This document shows positions 25,404-32,876 of a stretch of 64,000 nucleotides of DNA, in pieces. Source of the stretch: an uncultured Pseudoflavonifractor sp. (GTDB lineage Bacteria; Bacillota; Clostridia; Oscillospirales; Oscillospiraceae); NCBI GenBank assembly GCA_947425785.1, contig CANEAY010000001.1, positions 124,001 through 188,000 of the forward strand, written 5' to 3'. Every line of letters begins with the position of its first letter. The stretch's first letter is position 1. Made by a program: the position numbers and the translations under genes. Under the pieces are notes generated by a model. It was not told the DNA's origin, did not search any database, and saw only the letters and a program-made list of their open reading frames with translations.

Positions 25404-25432
25404 TTGCCTTTTGCCCATGGAAGGACTATAAT
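25404..25432 (+). promoter_or_regulatory. Promoter of the pyridoxal kinase gene
   Basis: TTGCCT (25404-25409), a 17-bp spacer and TATAAT (25427-25432) would start transcription near 25439. This decides the ATG at 25461 over the upstream in-frame ATGs at 25389 and 25431. Confidence 0.65.
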
Positions 25433-25460
25433 GAAAAAAACAGTTTTTGGGGGTGCTCTG

Positions 25461-26318
25461 ATGGCACAACTGAAAAAAGCGCCGCACGTGGCCGCCGTCC
25501 ACGACCTGTCCGGCATGGGCCGGTGCTCTCTGGCGGTGGTGCTGCCGGTGCTGTCCGCCATGGGCTGCTGGTGCTCCGCCCTGCCCACGGCCTACCTCTC
25601 CGCCTCCACCATCTTCCCCCCCTCGGACAGCTTCGTCTTCCGGGACTTGACCGGGGAGATGGAGGGCTCCGCCGACCACTGGGCAGAGCTGGGGGTGCAG
25701 TTCGACGCCCTCTACAGCGGCTTCGTGGGCTCCGAGCGGCAGATCGGCGTGCTGGGGGACTTCCTGGGCCGGTTCCGGGGGAAGGACACCCTGGTGCTGG
25801 TGGATCCCGTCATGGGAGACTGGGGCAAGCCCTACCGCACCTACACTCCCGCCATGTGCCAGGCCATGAAGACCCTGGCGGAGCTGGCGGACGTCATCAC
25901 CCCCAACTTCACCGAGGCCGCCATCCTGCTGGACGAGCCCTACGAGCGGGTCCCCAAGACGGAGGCGGGCGTGAGGGAGTGGCTGGAGCGCTTGAGCGGC
26001 AACGGAAAGCGCTCAGTTATCATCACCGGCATCCATCCCCGGCCCGGCCAGGTGGGGGCCGCCTGCTTTGACCGGGAAAGCGGCGGGACCGCCATGACCG
26101 CCGTCCATGAGACCCCGGCCCAGTTCCCTGGCACCGGCGACCTCTTTGCCACCGTGACCCTGGGCGCCCTGCTGACGGGCCAGAGCCTGAAGGAGGCGGC
26201 GGCGCTGGCGGTGGAATTTGTGGGGGAGTGCGCCCGGCACACCCTGGAGCTGGGCACCCCCATAGAGGAGGGCGTCCAGTTCGAGACCCTGCTGGCAAAG
26301 CTGACGCCGAAGTGTTGA
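25461..26318 (+). CDS. Pyridoxal/pyridoxamine kinase (ribokinase superfamily)
   Basis: The 285-residue protein resembles PdxY/PdxK-type kinases that phosphorylate vitamin B6 vamers in PLP salvage. The N-terminal VHDLSGMGRCSLAVVLPVL, the central VLVDPVMGDWG, VITPNFTEAAILL and the C-terminal GTGDLFATVTLGALL with the catalytic Asp of the GTGD anion hole are all visible. ThiD-like HMP kinases share the fold, but the DLSGMGRCSL opening favours the pyridoxine branch. The ATG at 25461 has GGGGGTG upstream and lies downstream of a good promoter. Single-gene unit. Confidence 0.85.
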   Translation: MAQLKKAPHVAAVHDLSGMGRCSLAVVLPVLSAMGCWCSALPTAYLSASTIFPPSDSFVFRDLTGEMEGSADHWAELGVQFDALYSGFVGSERQIGVLGDFLGRFRGKDTLVLVDPVMGDWGKPYRTYTPAMCQAMKTLAELADVITPNFTEAAILLDEPYERVPKTEAGVREWLERLSGNGKRSVIITGIHPRPGQVGAACFDRESGGTAMTAVHETPAQFPGTGDLFATVTLGALLTGQSLKEAAALAVEFVGECARHTLELGTPIEEGVQFETLLAKLTPKC

Positions 26319-26323
26319 AAAAA

Positions 26324-26362
26324 GGAAAAGCCGCCGCCCAAGACTGGGCGGCGGCTGTGTTT
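26324..26362. terminator. Bidirectional terminator between the B6 kinase and dacF
   Basis: AGCCGCCGCCCA and TGGGCGGCGGCT form the stem. T-runs follow on both strands (GTGTTTTTT forward, TTTTCCTTTTTT reverse), so it serves the two convergent genes. Confidence 0.9.
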
Positions 26363-26366
26363 TTTA

Positions 26367-27506
26367 TCAGCCGGCCAGGAAGAAACCCTTCAAAAGCCCG
26401 CCGAAGATGTGGGGGACGGTGAGCCGCTCCACAGCCTGGGAGGCCAGGATGGGCAGCTCCTGCCGGACTTGCCCGTCCACCCGGACGGTGAGCTTGCCCA
26501 GCTGCTGGCCCTCCTCCACCGGGGCCTCCACGTCCTGGCACAGATCCACGGTGGTCTCCACCTGGTCGATCTTGGCCTTCTCCACCAGGATGCGGCCCTG
26601 GCCGGCCACCACGGGCTGGACGGTCTCCCGTTCACCCAGGAGCACATTCACCGGGGGCAGGGCCTGGGGCGGCGTCACGTCCAGGACGGTGTAGGTGGCG
26701 AAGCCGTAATTGAGCAGGGCGGAAGCGGCGGCGGAGCGGGTGTCCTTGGTGGTGGACTTGAGCACCACGGCGATGAGCTCCATGCCGTCCCGCTCCGCCG
26801 TGGCGGAGACACAGTATCCGGCGGAGGAGGTGAAGCCGGTCTTCAGGCCGGTGCAGCCCTCGTAGAAGCGCAGCAGCTTATTGGTGTTGGCCAGCTGAAA
26901 GGCCCCCTCCCGGAGGGAGTCCATCCAGATGGTGGAGTACTCCCGCACCTTGGGATGGTTCAGGATGAGCTCCCGGCTCATCACGGCGATGTCGTGGGCG
27001 GAGGTGAGGTGGCCGGGGGCGGTGAGGCCGGTGCAGTTCATAAAGGTGGTGTCCGTCATGCCCAGCTGGGCGGCCCGCTCATTCATCCGCTCCACAAAAG
27101 CGGTCTCGCTGCCTGCCAGGTGCTCGGCCAGAGCCACGGCGGCGTCGTTGCCCGAGGCCACCGCCACCGCCTTGAGAAGGTCGTGGACGGTCATGACCTC
27201 CCCCTCCTTCAAATAGACCTGGCTGCCCCCCATGGAGGCGGCCCGGGTGGAGACCTGTACGCTGTCGTCCACCCCAAGGCTGCCGCCGTCGATGGCCTCC
27301 ATCACCAGGAGAAGGGTCATCACCTTGGTGACGCTGGCGGGCTCCAGCTTGTCATGGGGGTTGAGGGAATACAAAATTTCGCCGGTCTCCTTTTCCATGA
27401 GCACAGCGGCCCCGGCGTCCAGGGCCAGGTCGGGGGCGGTCTCTACGGCGCGGGCGGGAAAGATGCACAGGGAAACGGCCAACAGGGCCGCCAAACATTT
27501 TTTCAT
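26367..27506 (-). CDS. dacF: D-alanyl-D-alanine carboxypeptidase (S11, DacF-type)
   Basis: This 379-residue low-molecular-weight penicillin-binding protein trims the terminal D-Ala of peptidoglycan stem peptides. A signal peptide ends near residue 20 (ARA). The serine acylase motifs are SVTK (Ser58-Lys61), SGN near 118 and KTG near 220. A beta domain follows from about 270, and the last 20 residues form a hydrophobic/amphipathic membrane anchor. The ATG has CAGGAGG upstream. DacF-type enzymes act in forespore cortex assembly, but DacA-like vegetative enzymes share the architecture, so the symbol is tentative. Confidence 0.9.
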   Translation of the reverse strand: MKKCLAALLAVSLCIFPARAVETAPDLALDAGAAVLMEKETGEILYSLNPHDKLEPASVTKVMTLLLVMEAIDGGSLGVDDSVQVSTRAASMGGSQVYLKEGEVMTVHDLLKAVAVASGNDAAVALAEHLAGSETAFVERMNERAAQLGMTDTTFMNCTGLTAPGHLTSAHDIAVMSRELILNHPKVREYSTIWMDSLREGAFQLANTNKLLRFYEGCTGLKTGFTSSAGYCVSATAERDGMELIAVVLKSTTKDTRSAAASALLNYGFATYTVLDVTPPQALPPVNVLLGERETVQPVVAGQGRILVEKAKIDQVETTVDLCQDVEAPVEEGQQLGKLTVRVDGQVRQELPILASQAVERLTVPHIFGGLLKGFFLAG

Positions 27507-27636
27507 GGTTCTGCCTCCTGAAATCCTGACTTGAGATCCTGGCGTTAAGATGTGGAATTTTACGGCGGTTATTCCCGGCGAAAGATGGAAGAGATGACTC
27601 GTCCAAAAAAAATTTCAGAAAAATTGAAAAAAACTC

Positions 27637-27665
27637 TTTACATTTTTGCATTAGCGTGTTATCAT
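27637..27665 (+). promoter_or_regulatory. Promoter of the amino-acid ABC operon
   Basis: TTTACA (27637-27642), a 17-bp spacer and TATCAT (27660-27665) lie in an AT-rich stretch 61 bp before the binding-protein gene. Confidence 0.65.
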
Positions 27666-27725
27666 GCTAAAGTAATGAAGAGGCACCACCAATGAAAGGA
27701 AATCATTTTGAGGAGGATACATACC

Positions 27726-28532
27726 ATGAAAAAGATCATTTCTGCGGCTTTGGCCCTGACCCTGGCTCTCTCTCTGACCGCCTGCGCCGGGGGAGGCGAG
27801 AAGAATACTCCCGCCGCCGACAGCGATATGGCCTATGTGAAGAACAACGGCAAGCTCATCGTGGGCATCACCGACTTCGCCCCCATGGATTATCAGGACG
27901 CCGACGGTAACTGGATCGGCTTTGACGCCGATATGGCCAAGGCCTTTGCCGAGCGGTTGGGGGTGGAAGCCCAGTTCCAGATCATTGCCGATTGGGATAA
28001 CAAGGTCATGGAGCTGGACGGCAAGACGGTGGATGTGGTGTGGAACGGCATGACCCTCACCGATGACGTGAAGGCCGCCATGGAGTGCTCCAACGCTTAC
28101 TGTGACAACGCCCAGGTGGTCATCGTTCCCGCCGCGAAGGCCGCCGACTACCAGACCGTGGACAGCGTAAAGAGTTTGAGCTTTGCCGTGGAGAACGGCT
28201 CCGCCGGCCAGGAGCAGGTGGAGGCCCTGGGTGCGGAATTCACGCCCGTCCAGGATCAGGCCACCGCTCTCATGGAGGTGAAGGCGGGCACCGCCGACGC
28301 CGCCGTTATCGACTCCCTGATGGCCGCCGCCATGGTGGGGGAGGGCACCGGCTTTGCCGAGCTGACCTATACTGTGGGCCTCAATGCCGAGCAGTACGGC
28401 GTGGGCTTCCGCAAGGGCAGCGACCTGGCTGCCGAGCTCAACGCCTTCCTCAAGGAGAGCTACGAGGATGGGACGATGCAGGCCATCGCCGAGACCTATG
28501 GCGTTCAGGCGGCTCTTATTGAGCAAAAGTAA
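27726..28532 (+). CDS. Amino-acid ABC transporter substrate-binding lipoprotein
   Basis: The 268-residue protein starts at ATG 27726 behind GAGGAGGAT. Its signal peptide ends in LTACAGG, a lipobox, so it is anchored outside the membrane. The mature part is a family 3 periplasmic-binding fold: LIVGITDFAPMDYQDADG, GFDADMAKAFAERLG and DVVWNGMTLTDD are typical of polar amino-acid binders. The exact amino acid cannot be told. Permease and ATPase genes follow, separated by a hairpin likely to keep the binding protein in excess. Confidence 0.92.
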   Translation: MKKIISAALALTLALSLTACAGGGEKNTPAADSDMAYVKNNGKLIVGITDFAPMDYQDADGNWIGFDADMAKAFAERLGVEAQFQIIADWDNKVMELDGKTVDVVWNGMTLTDDVKAAMECSNAYCDNAQVVIVPAAKAADYQTVDSVKSLSFAVENGSAGQEQVEALGAEFTPVQDQATALMEVKAGTADAAVIDSLMAAAMVGEGTGFAELTYTVGLNAEQYGVGFRKGSDLAAELNAFLKESYEDGTMQAIAETYGVQAALIEQK

Positions 28533-28557
28533 AAACTCTCCGACATCGAATCATAAA

Positions 28558-28592
28558 AGGAAAAGCAGAGGGCGATCCCCCCTGCTTTTCCC
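28558..28592 (+). terminator. Intercistronic hairpin between binding protein and permease
   Basis: GGAAAAGCAG and CTGCTTTTCC pair around a G/C-rich apical part, 25 bp after the binding-protein stop. No T-run follows, so it probably acts as an mRNA 3'-end stabiliser or partial attenuator rather than a full terminator. Confidence 0.65.
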
Positions 28593-28613
28593 ATGAAACG
28601 AGGTGCTCTTTCC

Positions 28614-29291
28614 GTGGAACAATTTACCACCGTCGTCGGCGCGCTGAATGTGAGCTTTCTGCTGAATCTGAAGCTGTTTGCCATCACCCTGCTGGGGGCC
28701 ATCCCCCTGGGGCTGGTGATCTCCTTCGGCTCCATGTGCCGCTTTACCCCTCTGCGGTGGCTCACCCGCACCGTGGTGTGGATCATCCGGGGCACTCCTT
28801 TGATGCTCCAGCTCTACATCATCTTTTTCATCCCCGGCATGATGCTGGAGAGCGGTTCCCCCTGGCCCGCGGGCAGTTCTGGGCGGTTTTTGGCCGCATC
28901 CATCATGTTTATCATCAACTACGCCTGCTATTTCTCGGAAATTTACCGGGGCGGCATCCAGGGCGTCCCTGTGGGCCAGCAGGAGGCGGGACTGGTGCTG
29001 GGGTTGACCCGCCGGCAGATCTTCTTCAAGGTGACCCTTCTGCAGATGGTCAAGCGCATCGTCCCTCCCATGGGCAACGAGTTCATCACCCTGGTGAAGG
29101 ACACCTCCCTGGCCAATGTGATCTCGGTGCAGGAGATCATCTGGGCGGGCAAGGCATTCTTCAAGACCTCCCACGGCTATTCCGGCCTCATGTGGCCCAT
29201 CTTTTTTACCGGCGTCTATTTTCTGGCCTTCAGCGGTGTGCTGACCCTGCTCTTTGACAGGCTGGAAAAGAAGCTGGACTATTTTAAGTGA
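28614..29291 (+). CDS. Amino-acid ABC transporter permease
   Basis: This is a membrane permease of 225 residues with about five helices and the EAA loop (GAQEAGL-like region, here QQEAGLVLGLTRRQIFFKV), typical of HisM/GlnP family subunits. The GTG at 28614 is chosen because GAGGTG stands 7-8 nt before it. The ATG at 28593, which would add seven residues, touches the hairpin and has no Shine-Dalgarno. It sits between the binding protein and the ATPase. Confidence 0.9.
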   Translation: MEQFTTVVGALNVSFLLNLKLFAITLLGAIPLGLVISFGSMCRFTPLRWLTRTVVWIIRGTPLMLQLYIIFFIPGMMLESGSPWPAGSSGRFLAASIMFIINYACYFSEIYRGGIQGVPVGQQEAGLVLGLTRRQIFFKVTLLQMVKRIVPPMGNEFITLVKDTSLANVISVQEIIWAGKAFFKTSHGYSGLMWPIFFTGVYFLAFSGVLTLLFDRLEKKLDYFK

Positions 29292-29304
29292 GGGGGATGG
29301 GAAT

Positions 29305-30063
29305 ATGAGCTTATTAGAGGTAAAGGGCATTGAAAAGCGCTTCGGCGACACAGAGGTGCTGAAGGATATCTCCTTCTCCCTGGAGGAGGGCAAGGCCCTG
29401 GCCATCATCGGCTCCTCGGGCAGCGGCAAGACCACTCTTCTGCGCTGTCTCAACTTTTTGGAGAAGCCCGACGCCGGCACCATCTCCGTCCGGGGCAAGT
29501 GCATCTTCGACGCCGCCGACCCCGCCACCCAGCGGGAGAACGAGGTGCGCCAAAAGCGGCTCCACTTCGGCCTGGTGTTCCAGAGCTTTAACCTCTTTCC
29601 CCAGTACACCGCCCTGGAAAACGTGACCCTGGCGGGAAAGCTGCGCCAGGACAAGTCCCAGTGGAGCGCCATCGAACGGCAGGGCATGGAGCTGCTGGAG
29701 CGGATGGGCCTGGGTGACCGCTCGGGCCACTACCCCCACCAGCTCTCCGGCGGCCAGCAGCAGCGGGTGGCCATCGCCCGGGCCCTGGCCCTCCAGCCGG
29801 ACGTCCTCTGCTTTGACGAGCCCACCTCCGCCCTGGATCCCGAGCTCACCGGGGAGGTATTGAAGGTCATCCGCTCCCTGGCGGAGCAGGATACCACCAT
29901 GATCATCGTCACCCACGAGATGGCCTTTGCCCGGGATGTGGCCGACGAGGTCATCTTCATGGACGGCGGAGTCATCGTGGAGCAGGGAAGCGCCAAGGAG
30001 GTCATCGAGCACCCCGCCCAGGAGCGCACCCGGCAATTTTTGGCCCGGTATGCGGAGAGCTGA
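29305..30063 (+). CDS. Amino-acid ABC transporter ATP-binding protein
   Basis: The 252-residue ATPase has Walker A GSSGSGKTT near residue 35, the Q-loop FQSFNLF, the signature LSGGQQQR, Walker B VLCFDEPTSALDPE and the switch His in VTHEM. This is the GlnQ/HisP class that energises polar amino-acid uptake with the two preceding genes. The ATG at 29305 has GGGGGATGGG upstream; an earlier in-frame start inside the permease gene is discounted. Confidence 0.95.
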   Translation: MSLLEVKGIEKRFGDTEVLKDISFSLEEGKALAIIGSSGSGKTTLLRCLNFLEKPDAGTISVRGKCIFDAADPATQRENEVRQKRLHFGLVFQSFNLFPQYTALENVTLAGKLRQDKSQWSAIERQGMELLERMGLGDRSGHYPHQLSGGQQQRVAIARALALQPDVLCFDEPTSALDPELTGEVLKVIRSLAEQDTTMIIVTHEMAFARDVADEVIFMDGGVIVEQGSAKEVIEHPAQERTRQFLARYAES

Positions 30064-30129
30064 AGGGGCTCAAAAACCGAAATGTGAACAAAAAATGAAA
30101 AACCGGCAAAAAAGGCAAAAAACACGCAG

Positions 30130-30164
30130 CAAGTGGCCCGTTTTGAACAAAAACGGGCCACTTG
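30130..30164. terminator. Hairpin between the ABC operon and the convergent SLH gene
   Basis: CAAGTGGCCCGTTTT and AAAACGGGCCACTTG form a 15-bp stem with a short loop. The T content after it is modest on either strand (TTGTATGG forward). Confidence 0.7.
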
Positions 30165-30171
30165 TTGTATG

Positions 30172-30202
30172 GTTTACATAATTGAAATTTAATTTACATA
30201 AT
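30172..30202. repeat. Two tandem TTTACATAAT elements
   Basis: TTTACATAAT occurs at 30173-30182 and 30193-30202, the second covering the stop codon of the SLH protein gene, and a third copy lies at 30261-30270 inside that gene. Further TTTACATAA copies are at 37387, 47290 and 60309. Confidence 0.5.
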
Positions 30203-32467
30203 ATCGACGAGCATCTGGGCGAGCTGACTGCGGTTCAAGGTATTATCAAAGTTAGTTGAATTTACATAATCTTTATCATAACGTTCCAGCATCAAGATCA
30301 TCTGCTGGGCGGTGACGATCTCATTGGGGAGAAAATGGCCCTGTCCGTCCCCCTCCACGATGCCATTCTCCACGGCCCAGCCCACATAGCCGGAGTACCA
30401 GGAATGGGACTCTACATCGGTAAAGTCAGAGCCTTCTGCCGCTTGCGCCCCAGCCAGTCTGGCCAATACTACCACTGCCTGGGCCCGGGTGACGGGAGCG
30501 TCGGGGGAGAAGCGGTCGGCGCCGGTTCCGGTCATGGCTCCGGCGGTGTAGACCGCCTTGATGGCCCCGTAGCCCTCGTCTCCCTCCCCCACGTCGGTGA
30601 AGGGGAGGGCGCCCACGGCGAAGGAGACCTGGGTGGCGCCAGTGTAGGTGTCACTGCCGGAGACCACTGCCACCGTGAGAGTGTAGCTGCCGTCGACGGT
30701 GGGGAGAAGGGCGTTCACAGCGTCCATGCCTTGGGAAAGCAGGCAGGAGGCGGTGTAGCTTTCCGAGGGGTCATCGGTGACTGTGAGCTGCACCTGGGTG
30801 GGATCAAAGTCCACGCTGGGGGTAATGGCGGTGATGGCCTCAATGACAGTGTTTCGCCCACTGCGCTTCAGGCCCTCCACAGTAAAGGAAACACGGGTCT
30901 TGCCGGAGGCGTCGGAGTCGCAGACGCCGGAGAAGGACTTGGTGGTTTCAGTTAACATAAAATCTGTAGAGCCGAAACCGTCTGCCTGAGTGCTATCGCC
31001 GAAGGGGCCGCCGAAGCCGTGGCCGCCAAAACCGCTTGGGGGCAAGCTGCCGCCGGGCGTGAAGTCCTCCGGCGGCTCCTGACCGTCGAAACGGCCCTTG
31101 TGACCACCGTCAGGCCGCTCCGTCCCTTCGGGCCGCTCAAAGCCTTCGGGCGGCTCAAAGCCCTCGGGCCGCTGGCCGCCGCCGGGGCGGCCCATCATGC
31201 CAAAGCTGTTGCCGTTCCAGCATTGGAGCACATCGTCCACATAGAGAGCGTAGGCGGTGTTCAGTTTCAGGGCGGGGGTGGTGAGAGTGACAGACTGGGC
31301 CTGCCGGGTGAGGGTGGCCGTCCATACCGGCTCGCCGCTTTCGTCAGCGAGTTTGATAACGCTCCCTGCCGGCAGGGTGGAGGCGAAGGAGAGCTCCATA
31401 TAGGGCTGGGCGGAACTCGCGCTGTCGGCGGCGTCATTCCGCCCGCCGAAGGCATACAGGGTGCCGCCGTTGATGAGGATGGGGCTGTCGGCATCGATGC
31501 CGCCGTCGCTGGCGGGGTGGGCGGAGGTGGTGACCTGTCCGCCGTTGATGACCAGATAGCCGTTGGAGTCGATGCCGTCTCCCTCGCTGCCTAACCCGGC
31601 GTTGATGTTCAGCACGCCGCCGTTGACGGTGGTGACGGAGACAAAGTCCTCGTTGGTATTGATGCCGTCATCCTGACTTTGGATATTGATGGTACCGCCG
31701 TGGATGGTCAGGTGGAGCTCCGAGTCCAGGCCCTCGTTGTCGGCGATGATGTTCAGAACACCGCTGTTGTCGCCGTTGTCCCCGAAGATGTTCATGGACT
31801 TTTTGGAATAGAAGGCCCCGTCATATTTGTGGAGCTTTTTGGTGGAGCCTTCCTTATAGATGCGGGCCACGTGGGAGCCGGTGAAGGTGTTGACGCTTCC
31901 TGCGGCAATGACCACATTGGCCCCGGCGGCGGAGGTGTCCACTATGGCAGAGGACTGGTAGTCCGGGTTTTCATCGTTGTCATAGGAAACGAATTCCCGG
32001 TCACACTCGTAGACGTTATAGAAAATGAGCGCAGGGGCCACGGTGCACGTCACGTCTACGTTGTCCAGAATGAGGGTGACCACAGCCTTGGGGTCATCCT
32101 TGGCCTCCTTGCCCAGGTCGATGGCGATCTGGCCTGCGGAGAGGGAGCCGGTGAGCCGGTATGTCCCCGGTTGGGTGATGGTGACCACGGTGTGGGCGGC
32201 GGCCTGGTCGGCGGAGTGCCGCTCCGCAGCAGTCCCCTCACCATAGGCGCTGCCGCTGTCGTAGGTATCCCGGTCTTCGTAATAGACGATGTCTGCCCCG
32301 GTGTAGACGGCGGCGGTGGGGTCGGTGGAGGCGGTCTTGCCGTCCACAGTGACGCGGGCGTCGGACAGGACGACCTCTGTCACGGCGCCGGCGGCCCGAA
32401 CCCCGGCGGCACAGGAGAGGAGCAGGGCCGCCGCCAGGATCAGGGCGGAGAAGGAGTTACGTTTCAC
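30194..32467 (-). CDS. Secreted SLH-anchored protein with carbohydrate-binding-like beta domain
   Basis: The 757-residue protein has a signal peptide (ending near residue 26, VRAAG). A beta-helix-like domain follows (about 90-390), rich in repeats such as VNGGVLNINAG, NGYLVINGGQVTTSA and ILINGGTLYAFGG, as in proteins annotated carbohydrate-binding domain-containing. A Pro/Glu/Gly-rich linker of PEGFEPPEG-type repeats (about 440-510) separates a second beta domain, and two SLH motifs end the protein (about 640-757). SLH motifs bind cell-wall polymers, so it is displayed on the surface. The last 35 codons are strikingly AT-rich compared with the rest. Confidence 0.82.
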   Translation of the reverse strand: MKRNSFSALILAAALLLSCAAGVRAAGAVTEVVLSDARVTVDGKTASTDPTAAVYTGADIVYYEDRDTYDSGSAYGEGTAAERHSADQAAAHTVVTITQPGTYRLTGSLSAGQIAIDLGKEAKDDPKAVVTLILDNVDVTCTVAPALIFYNVYECDREFVSYDNDENPDYQSSAIVDTSAAGANVVIAAGSVNTFTGSHVARIYKEGSTKKLHKYDGAFYSKKSMNIFGDNGDNSGVLNIIADNEGLDSELHLTIHGGTINIQSQDDGINTNEDFVSVTTVNGGVLNINAGLGSEGDGIDSNGYLVINGGQVTTSAHPASDGGIDADSPILINGGTLYAFGGRNDAADSASSAQPYMELSFASTLPAGSVIKLADESGEPVWTATLTRQAQSVTLTTPALKLNTAYALYVDDVLQCWNGNSFGMMGRPGGGQRPEGFEPPEGFERPEGTERPDGGHKGRFDGQEPPEDFTPGGSLPPSGFGGHGFGGPFGDSTQADGFGSTDFMLTETTKSFSGVCDSDASGKTRVSFTVEGLKRSGRNTVIEAITAITPSVDFDPTQVQLTVTDDPSESYTASCLLSQGMDAVNALLPTVDGSYTLTVAVVSGSDTYTGATQVSFAVGALPFTDVGEGDEGYGAIKAVYTAGAMTGTGADRFSPDAPVTRAQAVVVLARLAGAQAAEGSDFTDVESHSWYSGYVGWAVENGIVEGDGQGHFLPNEIVTAQQMILMLERYDKDYVNSTNFDNTLNRSQLAQMLVDIM

Positions 32468-32544
32468 AATAGCTTCATCCTTTCTGAGAAAGTAAGGCCA
32501 TTGTAACGTACAAACTTGAAATCAGCCTGAAAAAGGGATCGTTT

Positions 32545-32766
32545 TTATCTGGGCCAAGAGAGCTTTTTGGGCAGGGCCAAAATGTAATCCGCACTGACCT
32601 TGTAAAAAAGACATAGTGTCCGCAAGTGGTGAAGCGGCATTTCATTGACTCCTTGCTCATACCGGGAATAAACCTGCTGTGTTGTACCGAGAATGTCGGC
32701 AACTGCGGCTTGGGTCAGATCCTGATCCTCCCGCAGTTCACGGATAATTTCCGCATATGACCTCAT
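32545..32766 (-). CDS. XRE-family helix-turn-helix regulator
   Basis: The 73-residue protein is a compact Cro/CI-type HTH: IIRELREDQDLTQAAVADIL contains helices 1-2, and TTQQVYSRYEQG is the recognition helix region. A short C-terminal segment (CLFYKVSADYILALPKK) completes the fold. The ATG at 32766 has GGAGGTATC upstream, and a longer frame from 32817 runs through the operator region and is rejected. It is divergent from the lipoprotein gene at 32877, and two dyads in between suit a dimeric XRE repressor. Confidence 0.85.
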   Translation of the reverse strand: MRSYAEIIRELREDQDLTQAAVADILGTTQQVYSRYEQGVNEMPLHHLRTLCLFYKVSADYILALPKKLSWPR

Positions 32767-32808
32767 GCTTGATACCTCCGATCGCACTGTTGTCAGAGGT
32801 ATTATTCC

Positions 32809-32828
32809 ATACGCCATAAATGGTGTAT
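32809..32828. promoter_or_regulatory. Operator dyad O1
   Basis: ATACGCCAT-AA-ATGGTGTAT is symmetric at 8 of 9 paired positions. It touches the first base of the lipoprotein-gene -35, a good place for repression by the adjacent XRE protein. Confidence 0.6.
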
Positions 32829-32856
32829 TGACTTTACATCACTTGTAGTGTATTCT
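32828..32856 (+). promoter_or_regulatory. Promoter of the lipoprotein gene
   Basis: TTGACT (32828-32833), a 17-bp spacer and TATTCT (32851-32856) lie 20 bp before the lipoprotein start. No comparably good promoter faces the regulator. Confidence 0.65.
32834..32853. promoter_or_regulatory. Operator dyad O2
   Basis: TTACATCAC-TT-GTAGTGTAT has the same 9-2-9 layout as O1 and shares the GTGTAT half-site. It fills the promoter spacer and -10, with its centre 25 bp from O1. Confidence 0.5.
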
Positions 32857-32876
32857 TGGGTGGAGGAGGTATCAGC

